A DNA stretch of 60,000 bases, taken from positions 436,001 through 496,000 of the forward strand of contig NC_088325.1 in the NCBI RefSeq assembly GCF_910592395.1. The letters are read 5' to 3'. Shown piece by piece: positions 41,555-53,210 of the stretch (position 1 is its first letter; every line of letters begins with the position of its first letter). Made by a program: the position numbers and the translations under genes. Under the pieces are notes generated by a model. The model saw only the letters and a program-made list of their open reading frames with translations, was not told the origin of the DNA and did no database searches. This DNA is from Lineus longissimus (taxonomy: Eukaryota; Nemertea; Pilidiophora; Heteronemertea; Lineidae).

Positions 41555-44153
41555 TAATGGTACTTATCCACTAATATTTTGTTTGACAATAGGCTGTTTG
41601 TTTGACTAACCACGTGAGATCATACACCAAGATGAAATCTTGCAATCACCGATTTCTCCAGTTTACACAATGCAATGCCTTACAGTTTGATTAGAGAATG
41701 TTTCAAATTAGGCCACTTTTGTTTTTTCATCGGGGAAAGAATTCAAGGAATGCACTTGGCATCATCGTCCATTCACTGTATTGTTTTTAAAAACCCTTGA
41801 GCTTCGGAATATTTTTGTGATGACTGTAACTGATCAGCTGATGTTGATGCTGTTCAAGAAATTCGTCAGCAAAGTTGCACAAGTTGTAGAAATTGCACAG
41901 CTGATTGAGCAATTTGACACCGGGGAAATCTGGGTTGATTATCGTGCTATAAATAGCGCCATTTATTGTCTTAAGTTCCGCATAGCACCACTTTTCAAAA
42001 CCGGCCTACTTCCGGGTCTTTATCCTGGTACATGTGAATGTAATTATGCCGTCCTCTGCCCTGGAAAACAAAGTCAACGTGCACTACTATATTCAACAGA
42101 AGATGTTTGTCAACAAACTTCTCAACTTATTATTCATTTTTTGTATTCAGATTCAGAATTGACCACCGAAGTGATACCATTTCCTACTGAGTGATCCGAT
42201 TTTGAAAACTCAATCATACTTTGAAGTCCGAATAAACCAAGTTGAACATTATTTCAAACTTTTAGTTTTCTTGAAGTTGCAACAAAATACCTCATTGTCA
42301 TTGTGACTATGAAGACTAATTTCAGGTAGCCCCACACTCAACAATAGCCCCAAGCAATAAACAATGAAGATCTAATTAGCAGTAGCAATTCAAAGTAAAT
42401 TTTTCCCAGACCCAAGACGCCTAACTGAATAACTTTTTAAAAATTATTTGAGTTGACATCATGACATGATAGAAGTACTTATGGAGTCAATTGCTGTCTT
42501 ATGATTTTTAAATTCCAGTATTTTTTTCGTGAAGCGGTCGATACGATGCCACTTGAGGCCTGCACACATCGTCAACAAACCACGTAGCCCGTTGCACACG
42601 TCAGTCATCGTGCAGCGTGCAACATGAAGAGACGAGTGTGTTACAACAGCAATATTTCTAAATTAGTCCGCCCGTCAATATTTCAAAACTTCATGCTACT
42701 TTATTGGTTCTATGTTTTAAAACCACTTGCACAGCAGAAGGTGACCCTTGATTATTTTGGCATTTGGACCAATACATTATTTATGACTATCAGAGGTGAG
42801 CATTTCCAGCTATTATTCAGACTACTGACACTGTCATCAGAGAAACTACAGACCAATAGGCAATACAGTATAGAAAAGCAAGTCTAATTCTAAAAGATGT
42901 CATTATTCATCTATTCATCCACGTTCGAAGTTAAAACTTATCTTTCCTTTTTTTTGACATTATTATCGTCACGTCACTCTTCATAACGAGGCCTCACCCC
43001 CAGCCAAGCTAAATGTCAGGTAGGTGTAACGACGCATGTATACAGCGACATGCGGGTTGGATCAAATCCTAACAAAAAAACCCAGGGTTATTTTGAATGT
43101 CAGCAGCACGTTCGCACGAGCTGCACAGAACAGATATGCAACATATAAACACACATTCAATAGACCATCGGGGTTATTGCACACAACGTAATACAGCCAG
43201 ACAGACGGCTATTAATATCCACAGCGCCACAGCTGAGAGATGAACTACACACACCCTGTATCTCCGTCATACACTCATCCTCCAGGTTTAGCCGTCTCAA
43301 TCCAACACATTGTGAATTTAACCACTGTATCCCAATTCCGTAGTTAATTTCCTTAAAGTTGATCCACCCTTAACAGCCAGGCACATAATATACACGACCA
43401 CAGGTAACACTATATGCTCCAATGTGTATCAGACATTCCTAAAATAGAAACTGCGTTATTGATGGCTAAACTGAATAAATTATGCACAGGCCAGTTACGT
43501 TTGAAGTGCCGTGGGCAATCCCATACGTTGTATTCAACCAAATTGATATTGGATTTGAAGAAGTTGATTTTGGCAGTTTACATTAAGAATTTGAATTCAA
43601 TAGTGTGAGTTAAAACCCCTAAAAAATTGATTTGGAATTCCTTTGTTAGGCTAAGCCTGATTGGCTGATACCCAGACAGTCTGCTGGGAACAGACCGTAA
43701 CAGCCAATCAATGACCCTGTAACAAAAGGCAGGATATTTATACATTCCTTGACAAGATATGGGTCATCAGAGCCTCATTTTCGATGAGGAAATAAAACGA
43801 AGTGATTACGTCGACAAGTTACATTGTGAAGAGGGATTTATTGCTATGAACTTGAATAACGTCAATGTGCGTATTATTGTCGTACTTTTCTACATAAAAT
43901 CGACACATTATTGGAATAATAACACAGTCACAGGAACATTAATAATATCAACATCAGGGATTGAGTTGGATACCCAAGGTCTCAGATGTGCAGTCAGTGT
44001 CCAAGAAAATAGCTTTTTGCCCCTCAATCATTTTGTTAAAGAGAGGTTCAACTGTATCCAGATGCATCTAGATGGCAATATTTGTTGCTGCGACTAGCAA
44101 AAAGATGTGACAACATGACGATTAACTGCAATGTTGTCATCGGTATGTGACAC
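41555..44153. other. Non-coding stretch
   Basis: Two plus-strand frames above 110 codons (41781-42194 and 43759-44097) have no recognised domain, signal peptide or splice context. No repeat recognised. Confidence 0.5.
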
Positions 44154-44565
44154 TAGCCGCACTTACACCACCTGAAAATGGACCACCAATCTTGGTTCGG
44201 GAACCAATGCCGCACCATCGAAAATCCACCAAGCGCTTACACCAGCGCTGTAGCTAGTTATAAAATCCGGCTACAGATGGCGCGCAAACAATAAGCAGAA
44301 CGCAGAAAGCCTAGGCAGAAAGCGCCATTTCGAAAGCGCCGCCTGGAGCCGAACCATCTAACTAGCTAATTGCCGATCCATTTGCGCTTACACCACGACA
44401 AAGCCGAGCTTTTAACAAGCCGGGCGAATTTGGACCATCAAGCTTGGTGGGACAAATTCGCTCGGCAATTTGTATCGGCAATGGATTGCCGAACCAATTT
44501 GTCGCGGCAATGTGGTGGTGTAAGTGCAATTGGTCCACCAATATTTCGTGGTGTAAGCGCAGCTA
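44154..44565. mobile_element. MITE-like inverted-repeat element, composite
   Basis: Terminal inverted repeats of about 36 bp. The left end reads TAGCCGCACTTACACCACCT and the reverse complement of the right end reads TAGCTGCGCTTACACCACGA; both then run to ACCAA-type ends. The core CTTACACCA occurs at 44162, 44236 and 44387 in forward orientation. Its complement TGGTGTAAG occurs at 44516 and 44549. This suggests one copy nested in another or repeated ends. A central hairpin (GCGAATTTG at about 44424, CAAATTCGC at about 44453) adds further palindromy. There is no coding capacity. A non-autonomous DNA transposon is the best reading; the superfamily cannot be told. Confidence 0.75.
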
Positions 44566-44593
44566 CTTACAGGCCACAGACAGAGATTACAAA

Positions 44594-44763
44594 GGGCCAA
44601 ATTCATAAAGGGCGTTTAAGGGTTAGATGTGTGTAACTTCTCCCTGATCAGTTTCAGGGCCTATTCATTTCATATTCTGTGAAGATTTACATGAAGGACC
44701 TGAATATGTCTATTCAGTAGTTAAACGCTGTTTTAAGCTAAACGCCCTTTATGAATTTGGCCC
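44594..44763. mobile_element. Small MITE, 170 bp
   Basis: Starts GGGCCAAATTCATAAAGGGC followed by GTTTA. It ends with the matching inverted sequence AAACGCCCTTTATGAATTTG plus GCCC, giving about 25-bp inverted repeats with near-perfect pairing. The interior is 120 bp of AT-rich non-coding sequence. It lies only 28 bp from the neighbouring MITE-like element. Flanking target duplications are not clear (AAA or CAAAG candidates). Confidence 0.8.
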
Positions 44764-45945
44764 AAAGTGTTTATGTCACACTTGGACTTACTTTTGCATG
44801 TTTCCAAGTATTTTTTAAAGCCCTCCACGGAAAATATAGATACATATGTCGTATGGAGACTTCATCATGACAACATTTCTGAGAAACCGATGTAAATTCA
44901 GCTAGATGTCCTCAGGACAACAAGATACTGACACAAACTAAAATATGTGTGTTGCCTAAGCAACAGAGCCAACCGCGATGAGAGTAGGCATTTTCAAGTC
45001 TGATATTCTGAGAAAACAATAGAGACACATAACTTGCCATAGGCCTTTTCCAATCCAGTGTCCTTCCCACCCTCTTTTAAGAAAGCATGGACATGAGGGC
45101 AAATACCTTGGTACAATCAGAGGTCTTTGCCCCAATGCCCTTGAAAACTTACATGGCATTGAACTTGAAGTGCGCCATTTTCACAAAATAAGCAAACTTG
45201 GAAAAAATTGTTCTGCTTTTCAGGATAGGGATTTCGACACGAGGTCCACAATCAAGACCATGTGACCTACGGCTGTCAAACTAAACAGGAGTCCAAGGCT
45301 GCGACTACGTTTACAAGTGTCGTCCCCGGCTACACTGCCACCCTGTCTCCTAGCGTTTACATCAGTAACCATGGCAACGTAACAATGTAAGAAACTGATA
45401 TGGCACACACCCATACAAAGCTCTGATTTGCTGACAATTGAACAGATCCCTCTGTGTGCAACAACAGTTTGCGAGAAAGTCGCAGTTTGCAGTTCTTTCA
45501 GACCTCTTCATACCAATAGTTATCTGCCATAGATTAAGGATAAGTTCTGGGGGAATTTCAGCCATAGATAGATTGAGGATTTTGGGGCAGGCGCAAAAAA
45601 ATAATTTTCACCAAATTTTTTTTATCATCATGACATAGATTAAATGCATTTTCATGTTGATTTTCATCATAAATTTCAAACGGATTCACATTTCTTGTGA
45701 CATATTACATAACGACCATCGATTGTCATCTTAAAGCTGAATGAAGCACGGCACATAAAGCACTGACCGAGAAAAAAGACTCCTTCCCCTCGGCAAATGT
45801 AAACATACTTATCCCTCAACTGTGTGAACTTGACTTATTGGAAAAATAGCAGGCGACATATTATGACGTCAATGGTAGGGGAGAGAACACGAGAGTTGTT
45901 ATTTAAGCCTTCATATTGTCTTTCAAAGTGATGGAATCTGTCGTT
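44764..45945. other. Non-coding stretch
   Basis: Nothing recognised. Confidence 0.6.
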
Positions 45946-46365
45946 GAGATCGCTAGGCTTTGTTGTGGGTGTGGTTGCATCATTGAACAAGAGTCGGGCT
46001 GAGAGTGGGTATGGTGGTACATGAGTGCCACTTCAACCAATGACGTACTTTTGGCATTGACTAACTAGCCTTGTTCAGGATGTTGACATCACTAGGCTTT
46101 GTGGGTGTGGTTGCGTCAATGAATAATGAACAGAGCCCAAGGTATTATTGGGCCTACTTTACACTTCCAGTTCCATCCATGACATACTTTTCCATAGCCT
46201 TGACCAGCCATCGGGTCACTGACATCGCTAGGCCTCGTGGAAGTGGTTGCGTCTTTGAACATGAGCAAGATAATTGGGCCAACACGACGACGGTAGTGTC
46301 CATTTTACCAATGATGCATTTTTTCGTTAGCATCATCCTGAGGAAATCAGGGTTTTGTCGCTTCT
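45946..46365. repeat. Degenerate tandem repeat, about 138 bp x 3
   Basis: Units begin near 45948, 46087 and 46224 with CATCRCTAGGCTTTGTGGGT or close variants, then GTGGTTGCRTC and GAACAAGAG-like phrases. About 100 bp into the unit comes CAATGACGTACTTTTGGCAT or a variant. Divergence between copies is high, so this is an old array. Confidence 0.75.
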
Positions 46366-47964
46366 CCGACTCTGCACACACACACACACCCCAATTTCCT
46401 GTTCTTGAAGAAGGAAATTGAACCTCACTCAAAACTCAAAATAACCAATGCAACTTGCCTGCATGTGACAAGGCCTGAACCACTGCAACTACAAAGTACG
46501 TTGACCCATTCCTATCTAACCAGGCCAACCCAACCTAAAGGCGCCTCATTTCAAGTGGGGGTCCTTGAATGAATTGATCAGGTGAATTTTTCATGATTTG
46601 AACAGTTAGTTTTATAGGGAGATGTCTGAGGCCAACTCATAAACCTATTTTTTGTCAGACAGGGTCCTGAGAAAGTAATATTCCGTCCATGACCTCTTCT
46701 CAGAAGTCCAGCTTGTTGAGGTGGGTACATTTTGGACATATATTGGAGAAATCTTTGATACCGATCAAAGGTCATGTCATGCGACGCCGACTCTAGTGAT
46801 AGGACAGGACAAACCTGAACAAGTAGCTAAATAGAAGCTAACAAAAATTCACAAGCCATCACCACCTATAAACAGTATCATGTACTTTCCTCTGAACAGA
46901 AGACCAACAAGCCGGCAAGGTGTGGTTTCTTTCTTGATAAAAATGTCTGGACAAACACTAATATTTTGATCCGAGTACTCAGAGGCAGTCAATATTTCTT
47001 GGAAAACTTCACCCAACTTGTAAACGACCCAGATGAGGATCCAAGTATCTACGACCAACGACTTTCACTCAGATCAGAATACTACGCTCTCAATCATTGT
47101 CAACTCATAAAGTGCAGAGGGTGCAGGTACATGAGAATAGCCTGATCGTTACGAACAATACCGCTGTCCCCAGACATTGTCCCGAAACAACGGGATGGAC
47201 CAGACGATGTGCCAAAACAATTGGCAGACCTCCACTTGGCCACTGATATTGGCCGAGCAGTCTCACACCACACATGACATGCATAATCGTATCGAATGTC
47301 GTGGTGATGAATGTGCAGCCAGACCTGATTGAGTCACCGATTCCAGGAATCCACGAACGGTCATCAGAGTAGGAACTGCGCTGTGGAGTGATCATGAATC
47401 GAAGCTTGTGATTAAGCGCGAGGATTGTGCAAGGGACCTTGCTCAGCTGATCCAGTGCAGCCTGACGACTGACGTGTTATTTAACAGAAAATGTTGATGT
47501 ATTTTTTAGACTGATGACAATAGGTACTCATCACTTGGTCATCATAGGTACTCATCATCTATCTGACCGCTTGTTGTCAGTATTTTAAATAGTGAGAAAT
47601 GGTACGGCCATCAAATTGGTGGAGAGGAAAAATACCTTCTATCATAAAACTAAATGTGCTCAAGGCAAACATGTAGGCTTGCTGAAAAGGAAAGGCAAAA
47701 GGCATTCTATAGATAATTCCTAACTTCAATATTATATTCTAACTACCTAATATAATGTAGAGTACACAACAGAGAATGACTTATACATGTTCATCCAAAA
47801 AGTGGCGGAAATAACAGTATTTGGCAGAATGTCTGCGTACATTTTCTGCAAAAAAGTATACGAGTTTTGATTTTAGGCCTATATTTTATTAACAAAAACA
47901 TTAACTGCTATTTTTTATTCAAAGTTGGTTGCCTCTATTCGACTTGACCTCCCAATGATCAGCA
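46366..47964. other. Non-coding stretch
   Basis: A CA microsatellite at about 46376-46390. Otherwise nothing recognised. Confidence 0.6.
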
Positions 47965-48055
47965 TACCTCTCTATGAAGGACAGCACCTTCAAGTCAGTC
48001 CCGAGGGTGTCCTTTAAGAGAGGTTCCACTGGACATCCTTTAAGAGAGGTTGTGA
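47965..48055. repeat. Hairpin-type dispersed repeat fragment
   Basis: ACCTCTCTATGAAGGACA at 47966 pairs with GTCCTTTAAGAGAGGT in inverted orientation at about 48009, and again at 48034-48050. CCCGAGGGTGT lies between. It matches the fragment at 19976-20100. Confidence 0.6.
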
Positions 48056-48449
48056 ATGTGATAAAACTATTTCCGGGAAATATTTTACATATTTAACTTT
48101 CAATATTGTATTCATCTATCAAAATGTATATCTCATATGTGTCAATGACAGGGATTTCGTGGAAAGAGGGGGAATTCCACTGCCTTTTGAATTTAGGTCA
48201 CCTGTGCATTACGTCAACAGAATTGCTTTGATGTAAATGGTAATTAAATGGCAAATGCTCCAGAAAAAACAGCTGATCGGCGCAACAACATGAAAATTTA
48301 CACCAAAGGGTGGTTTAATTGTGGGGAAGTGGGTCAAATTCACATTAATAAATGAACACTGATAACTTTATATTGAGAAATCAATACAAATTGTTATGAT
48401 TTAGAGGGAAAATGGGGTTATTTTCGGGTGTTTCCCAATGCGAACTGGC

Positions 48450-49500
48450 TTCTACAAAATGGCGGTCAAAACAAAACCATGATGCTGAAAAGCGTGTCAA
48501 CAATCTTTAAACCACAGCTCCGCCCCTTTTTACACATTTTTAAATCGCAAAAACTTAACTGGCGAAATCTATGGATCTCTCCGAGTCTGACAATATAAAC
48601 ATTATATAGGTTTTTGCTTATCTTCATGGGGAAATTTGGGGGTTTGTTGAGAGAGTTATTGGACTCCGAACGGATCATGGCGAAACCACACGTCCGCAAG
48701 CCCCGTTCCCAAAACTGGGTCAACAGTTCAGTTCCGTTTATTTACATTCATTTTGGCTTTATTTTCCGCGATTACTGGTGAAAATGTTACAAGAGACACA
48801 AAAATACAGTACTAGAGATTCAAATAGAGCGATTTCACATGGATTCTGCCCGTTTACGAGGTTTAAAAACCGCTGCTAGGTGACTCTAGTGCATGAGCAA
48901 GATTTTGTGTACATCTGATCTTGACGATGGCTCCACAGCTGAGCGATCCGAACTCGGATTCAAAACACAATCTTTCGACCCATTTTCCAATAATCACAGA
49001 ATTTTCTCATTAAAAACAAAACCTACCTTCAACAGAGTAATCCTTTCGGAACCTAATGATGACGGTTTAAACGGCTATCCACAAGTTAAAATCCAAGTTT
49101 ACGTGTATGTTTCGAATGACCCCTATTTCGGTTGTCCGACCAGCAACAAAAATGGCGCGCGAAATATTCAATTTGAATTCCTTCGGAATTTGGCTCCATA
49201 CGTCCTTGTCAGCAATTAAAATCCTGATCTAACACAGTAAACTATTAGAGAATCCCTTATTCTTAATCCTTGCCAAATGTCAGATGGTTAAACCGCATGT
49301 ATCACGTGTATTCTGATGAAAACTGTGTACAGGTCCACTTCGGTAATCCTCGGGGACAAAATGGCGGAAATCCATGATACGTTGATTACCGAATTTCTCT
49401 TCAAAGAATTTGAACAACTGACGCGTAGTTTGTTTCTATGGCGATGTCAATCATTTCTTTCGCGCGGAATCCCCAAATGACGCGGCAAAGGTAGTTTCCC
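48450..49500 (-). promoter_or_regulatory. Candidate promoter-like region (weak)
   Basis: A CpG-richer kilobase with three AAAATGGCG motifs (48456, 49149 and 49358; YY1-type core) and a GC-box-like GGGGCGG on the minus strand at about 48520-48526. It lies between the two minus-strand host genes, where the start of the kinase gene would be expected. No first exon or splice donor could be assigned, so this is only a pointer. Confidence 0.25.
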
Positions 49501-50284
49501 TGGCGTCTTCCACTTATCACGTTTTTTTCGTAATTTTTAATATTACATGGAAAGGGGGGTAGTGGGTGACAAAATTAAATTGTAATGCATTGTTTGAACT
49601 TGGAAGGACAAAACAGAAGAAATATGTCACGTTGGTTTTACCCTTGAGCCAATTTATCGGGACTTCCCCGCTTCTATCCGTGATGATAACCTGTAAACTC
49701 GGTCAAGTGCCGAGTGATAGTACATGCGCTCCTGGTGCAGATGGGCCCGGGTCGCATGAGTCGCAACGGATCCTAGTCGATTTTACAGTATATATCAGAA
49801 TCTTTTCCAAACTCGTTTGATTTAATTGCCAAGGCCAACAGCAGGAAAGATTAAGGCTGATCATCTCTCTCAAGCATAAGAATGATTATATCTCGTCTGT
49901 GGGTTGTATTCTGTGGGGGGGGGGGCTGCAGTAGAGAATAAAAGAAATTCATTGTGGACCGATGCTGCAAACTCGCCCCAGTGCCGAAATAAAAAAATTT
50001 CAGCGTTGTAAGGAACAAAATCAGCGCCTCTAGTGTCAAGATTGGTGATGCACTGAACGGCAGAATGCGCTCCAAGTGGTAGATGGATAAACTAAACAAT
50101 GATTGCGGCAGGGAAGTGGTATCAGGTCTTCAATATACTATGCCTCTCGATATTTTATATGAATATCCTAAATCTCAGGATGGCCAGGTGAAGCCTACAC
50201 TCCAGGTGCAGTGGATCCCCATGAGGAGATCCAATTAGGATGACGCAATGGACTGCCCCGGGAGTCTAGGTATAGCCTAGCTGG
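49501..50284. other. Non-coding stretch
   Basis: A G-run at about 49915-49926. No exon recognised. Confidence 0.6.
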
Positions 50285-53210
50285 AAGGGTGCTAGGTTGT
50301 GACATTGATGTCCTTCATTAGCGAGGGTTGGTTGTGACATTGCTTGATGTCCTTTATCAATTGGGGTGTGTTCGTCATTGCAGGGAAAGGTCGTGACATT
50401 GGTGTCCTTCATTAGCGAGGGTTGATTGTGACATTGGTGTCCTTCATTAGAGAGGGTTGGTTTAACGAGGGTTGGTTGAGACATTGGTGTCCTTCATTAG
50501 TGAGGGTAGGCTCAGCGAGGGTTGGTTGTGACATTAGTGTCCTTCATTAGCGAGGGTTGGTTGAGACATTGGTGTCCTTCATTAGTGAGGGTAGGGTTGG
50601 CGAGGGTTGGTTGTGACATTGGTGTCCTTCATTAGTGAGGGTAGGTTTGGCGAGGGTTGGTTGAGACATTGGTGTCCTTCATTAGTGAGGGTAGGGTTGG
50701 CGAGGGTTGGTTGTGACATTGGTGTCCTTCATTAGTGAGGGTAGGTTTAGCGAGGGTTGGTTGAGACATTGGTGTCCTTCATTAGTGAGGGTAGGTTTGG
50801 CGAGGGTTGGTTGTGACATTGGTGTCCTTCATTAGTGAGGGTAGGTTTGGCGAGGGTTGGTTGTGACATTGGTGTCCTTCATTAGTGAGGGTAGGTTTGG
50901 CGAGGGTTGGTTGTGACATTGGTGTCCTTCATTAGTGAGGGTAGGTTTAGCGAGGGTTGGTTGTGACATTGGTGTCCTTCATTAGTGAGGGTAGGTTTAG
51001 CGAGGGTTGGTTGTGACATTGGTGTCCTTCATAAGCGAGGGTCGGTTGTAATATTGATATCCTTCATTTGCGAGGGTTGGTTGTAACATTGCGAGGGTTG
51101 GTTGTGACATTGGTGTCCTTCATTAGTGAGGGTAGGTTTAGCGAGGGTTGGTTGTGACATTAGTGTCCTTCATTAGTGAGGGTAGGGTTGGCGAGGGTTG
51201 GTTGTGACATTGGTGTCCTTCATTAGTGAGGGTAGGTTTAGCGAGGGTTGGTTGTGACATTGGTGTCCTTCATTAGTGAGGGTAGGTTTAGCGAGGGTTG
51301 GTTGTGACATTGGTGTCCTTCATTAGTGAGGGTAGGTTTAGCGAGGGTTGGTTGTGACATTAGTGTCCTTCATTAGTGAGGGTAGGTTTGGCGAGGGTTG
51401 GTTGTGACATTAGTGTCCTTCATTAGTGAGGGTAGGTTTGGCGAGGGTTGGTTGTGACATTGGTGTCCTTCATTAGTGAGGGTAGGTTTAGCGAGGGTTG
51501 GTTGTGACATTAGTGTCCTTCATTATTGAGGGTAGGTTTGGCGAGGGTTGGTTGTGACATTAGTGTCCTTCATTAGTGAGGGTAGGTTTGGCGAGGGTTG
51601 GTTGTGACATTGGTGTCCTTCATTAGTGAGGGTAGGTTTGGCGAGGGTTGGTTGTGACATTGGTGTCCTTCATTAGTGAGGGTAGGGTTGGCGAGGGTTG
51701 GTTGTGACATTGGTGTCCTTCATTAGTGAGGGTAGGTTTGGCGAGGGTTGGTTGTGACATTGGTGTCCTTCATTAGTGAGGGTAGGTTTAGCGAGGGTTG
51801 GTTGTGACATTGGTGTCCTTCATTAGTGAGGGTAGGTTTGGCGAGGGTTGGTTGTGACATTGGTGTCCTTCATTAGTGAGGGTAGGTTTAACGAGGGTTG
51901 GTTGTGACATTGGTGTCCTTCATTAGTGAGGGTAGGTTTGGCGAGAGTTGGTTGTGACATTGGTGTCCTTCATTAGTGAGGGTAGGTTTAGCGAGGGTTG
52001 GTTGTGACATTGGTGTCCTTCATTAGTGAGGGTAGGTTTAGCGAGGGTTGGTTGTGACATTAGTGTCCTTCATTAGTGAGGGTAGGTTTAGCGAGGGTTG
52101 GTTGTGACATTGGTGTCCTTCATTAGTGAGGGTTGGTTAAACGAGGGTTGGTTGTGACATTAGTGTCCTTCATTAGTGAGGGTAGGTTTAGCGAGGGTTG
52201 GTTGTGACATTGGTGTCCTTCATTAGTGAGGGTAGGTTTAGCGAGGGTTGGTTGTGACATTGGTGTCCTTCATTAGCTAGTGAGGGTTGGTTGTGACATT
52301 GGTGTCCTTCATTAGCTAGTGAGGGTTGGTTGTGACATTGGTGTCCTTCATTAGCTAGTGAGGGTTGGTTGTGACATTGGTGTCCTTCATTAGTGAGGGT
52401 AGGTTTAGCGAGGGTTGGTTGTGACATTGGAGTCCTTCATTATTAGCGAGGGTTGGTTGTGACATTGGAGTCCTTCATTGGCGAGGGTTGGTTGTGACAT
52501 TGGAGTCCTTCATTAGCGAGGGTTGGTTGTGACATTGGAGTCCTTCATTAGCGAGGGTTGATTGTGACATTGGTGTCCTTCATTAGCGAGGGTTGATTGT
52601 GACATTGGTGTCCTTCATTAGCGAGGGTTGATTGTGACATTGGTGTCCTTCATTAGCGAGGGTTGGTTGTGACATTGGTGTCCTTCACAAGCGAGGGATC
52701 GTTGTGACATTGGTGTCCTTCACAAGCGAGGGTTGGTTGTGACATTGGTGTCCTTCAGTAGCAAGGGTTGGTTTTGGCATGGGAGTCCTTCATTAGCGAG
52801 GGTAGGTTTAGTGAGGGTTGGTTGTAACATTAGTGTCCTTCATTAGCGAGGGTATTTTAGCGAGGGTATAGCGAGGGTTGGTTGTGACATTTGTGTCCTT
52901 CATTAGCGAGGGTTGGTTGTGACATTGGTGTCCTTCATAAGCGTGGGTTGGTTGTGACATTGGTGTCCTTCATTAGAGAGGGTTGGTTGTGACATTGGTG
53001 TCCTTCAGTAGCAAGGGTTGGTTGTGACATTGGAGTCCTTCAAAGTTTAGGGTTGGTTGTGACATTAATGTTCTGGATGAGGAAGGTTGAAGGCCGGTTG
53101 TGACATTAGGGTCTTTAATTAGTGAGGTAGATTGTGACATAAGTGTCCGCCATTGCCAAGGGTAGGTTGTGACATCGTTGTTCTTCAGCCGTGGCAGATT
53201 GTGACATGCT
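50285..53210. repeat. Large minisatellite, 35-bp and 50-bp units
   Basis: About 2.9 kb. The core (about 50440-52240) has roughly 35 copies of a 50-bp unit made of a 35-bp part (GCGAGGGTTGGTTGTGACAT then TGGTGTCCTTCATTA) plus a 15-bp part (GTGAGGGTAGGTTTA or GTTTG). Both outer flanks carry mostly the 35-bp part alone, with growing divergence. At 52265-52390 a 39-bp variant with an extra CTAG occurs. The plus strand is G-rich with repeated GGG/GG runs. Minus-strand frames such as repeated NEGHQCHNQPS are by-products. Confidence 0.97.

Noticed and set aside
41781-42194. 137-codon plus-strand frame
   Set aside because: No domain, no homology I can recall and no splice or promoter context; this length is expected by chance in 60 kb of AT-rich DNA read in six frames.
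47105-47395. Possible upstream kinase exon (minus frame with SSYSDDRSWIPGIGDS)
   Set aside because: Serine- and aspartate-rich wording looked plausible, but no donor in the required phase and no match to a known DYRK1 N-terminus.
52188-52427. Minus-strand frame with a repeated NEGHQCHNQPS peptide
   Set aside because: It is a by-product of a local 39-bp variant of the minisatellite; elsewhere the unit length (35 or 50 bp) breaks the frame.
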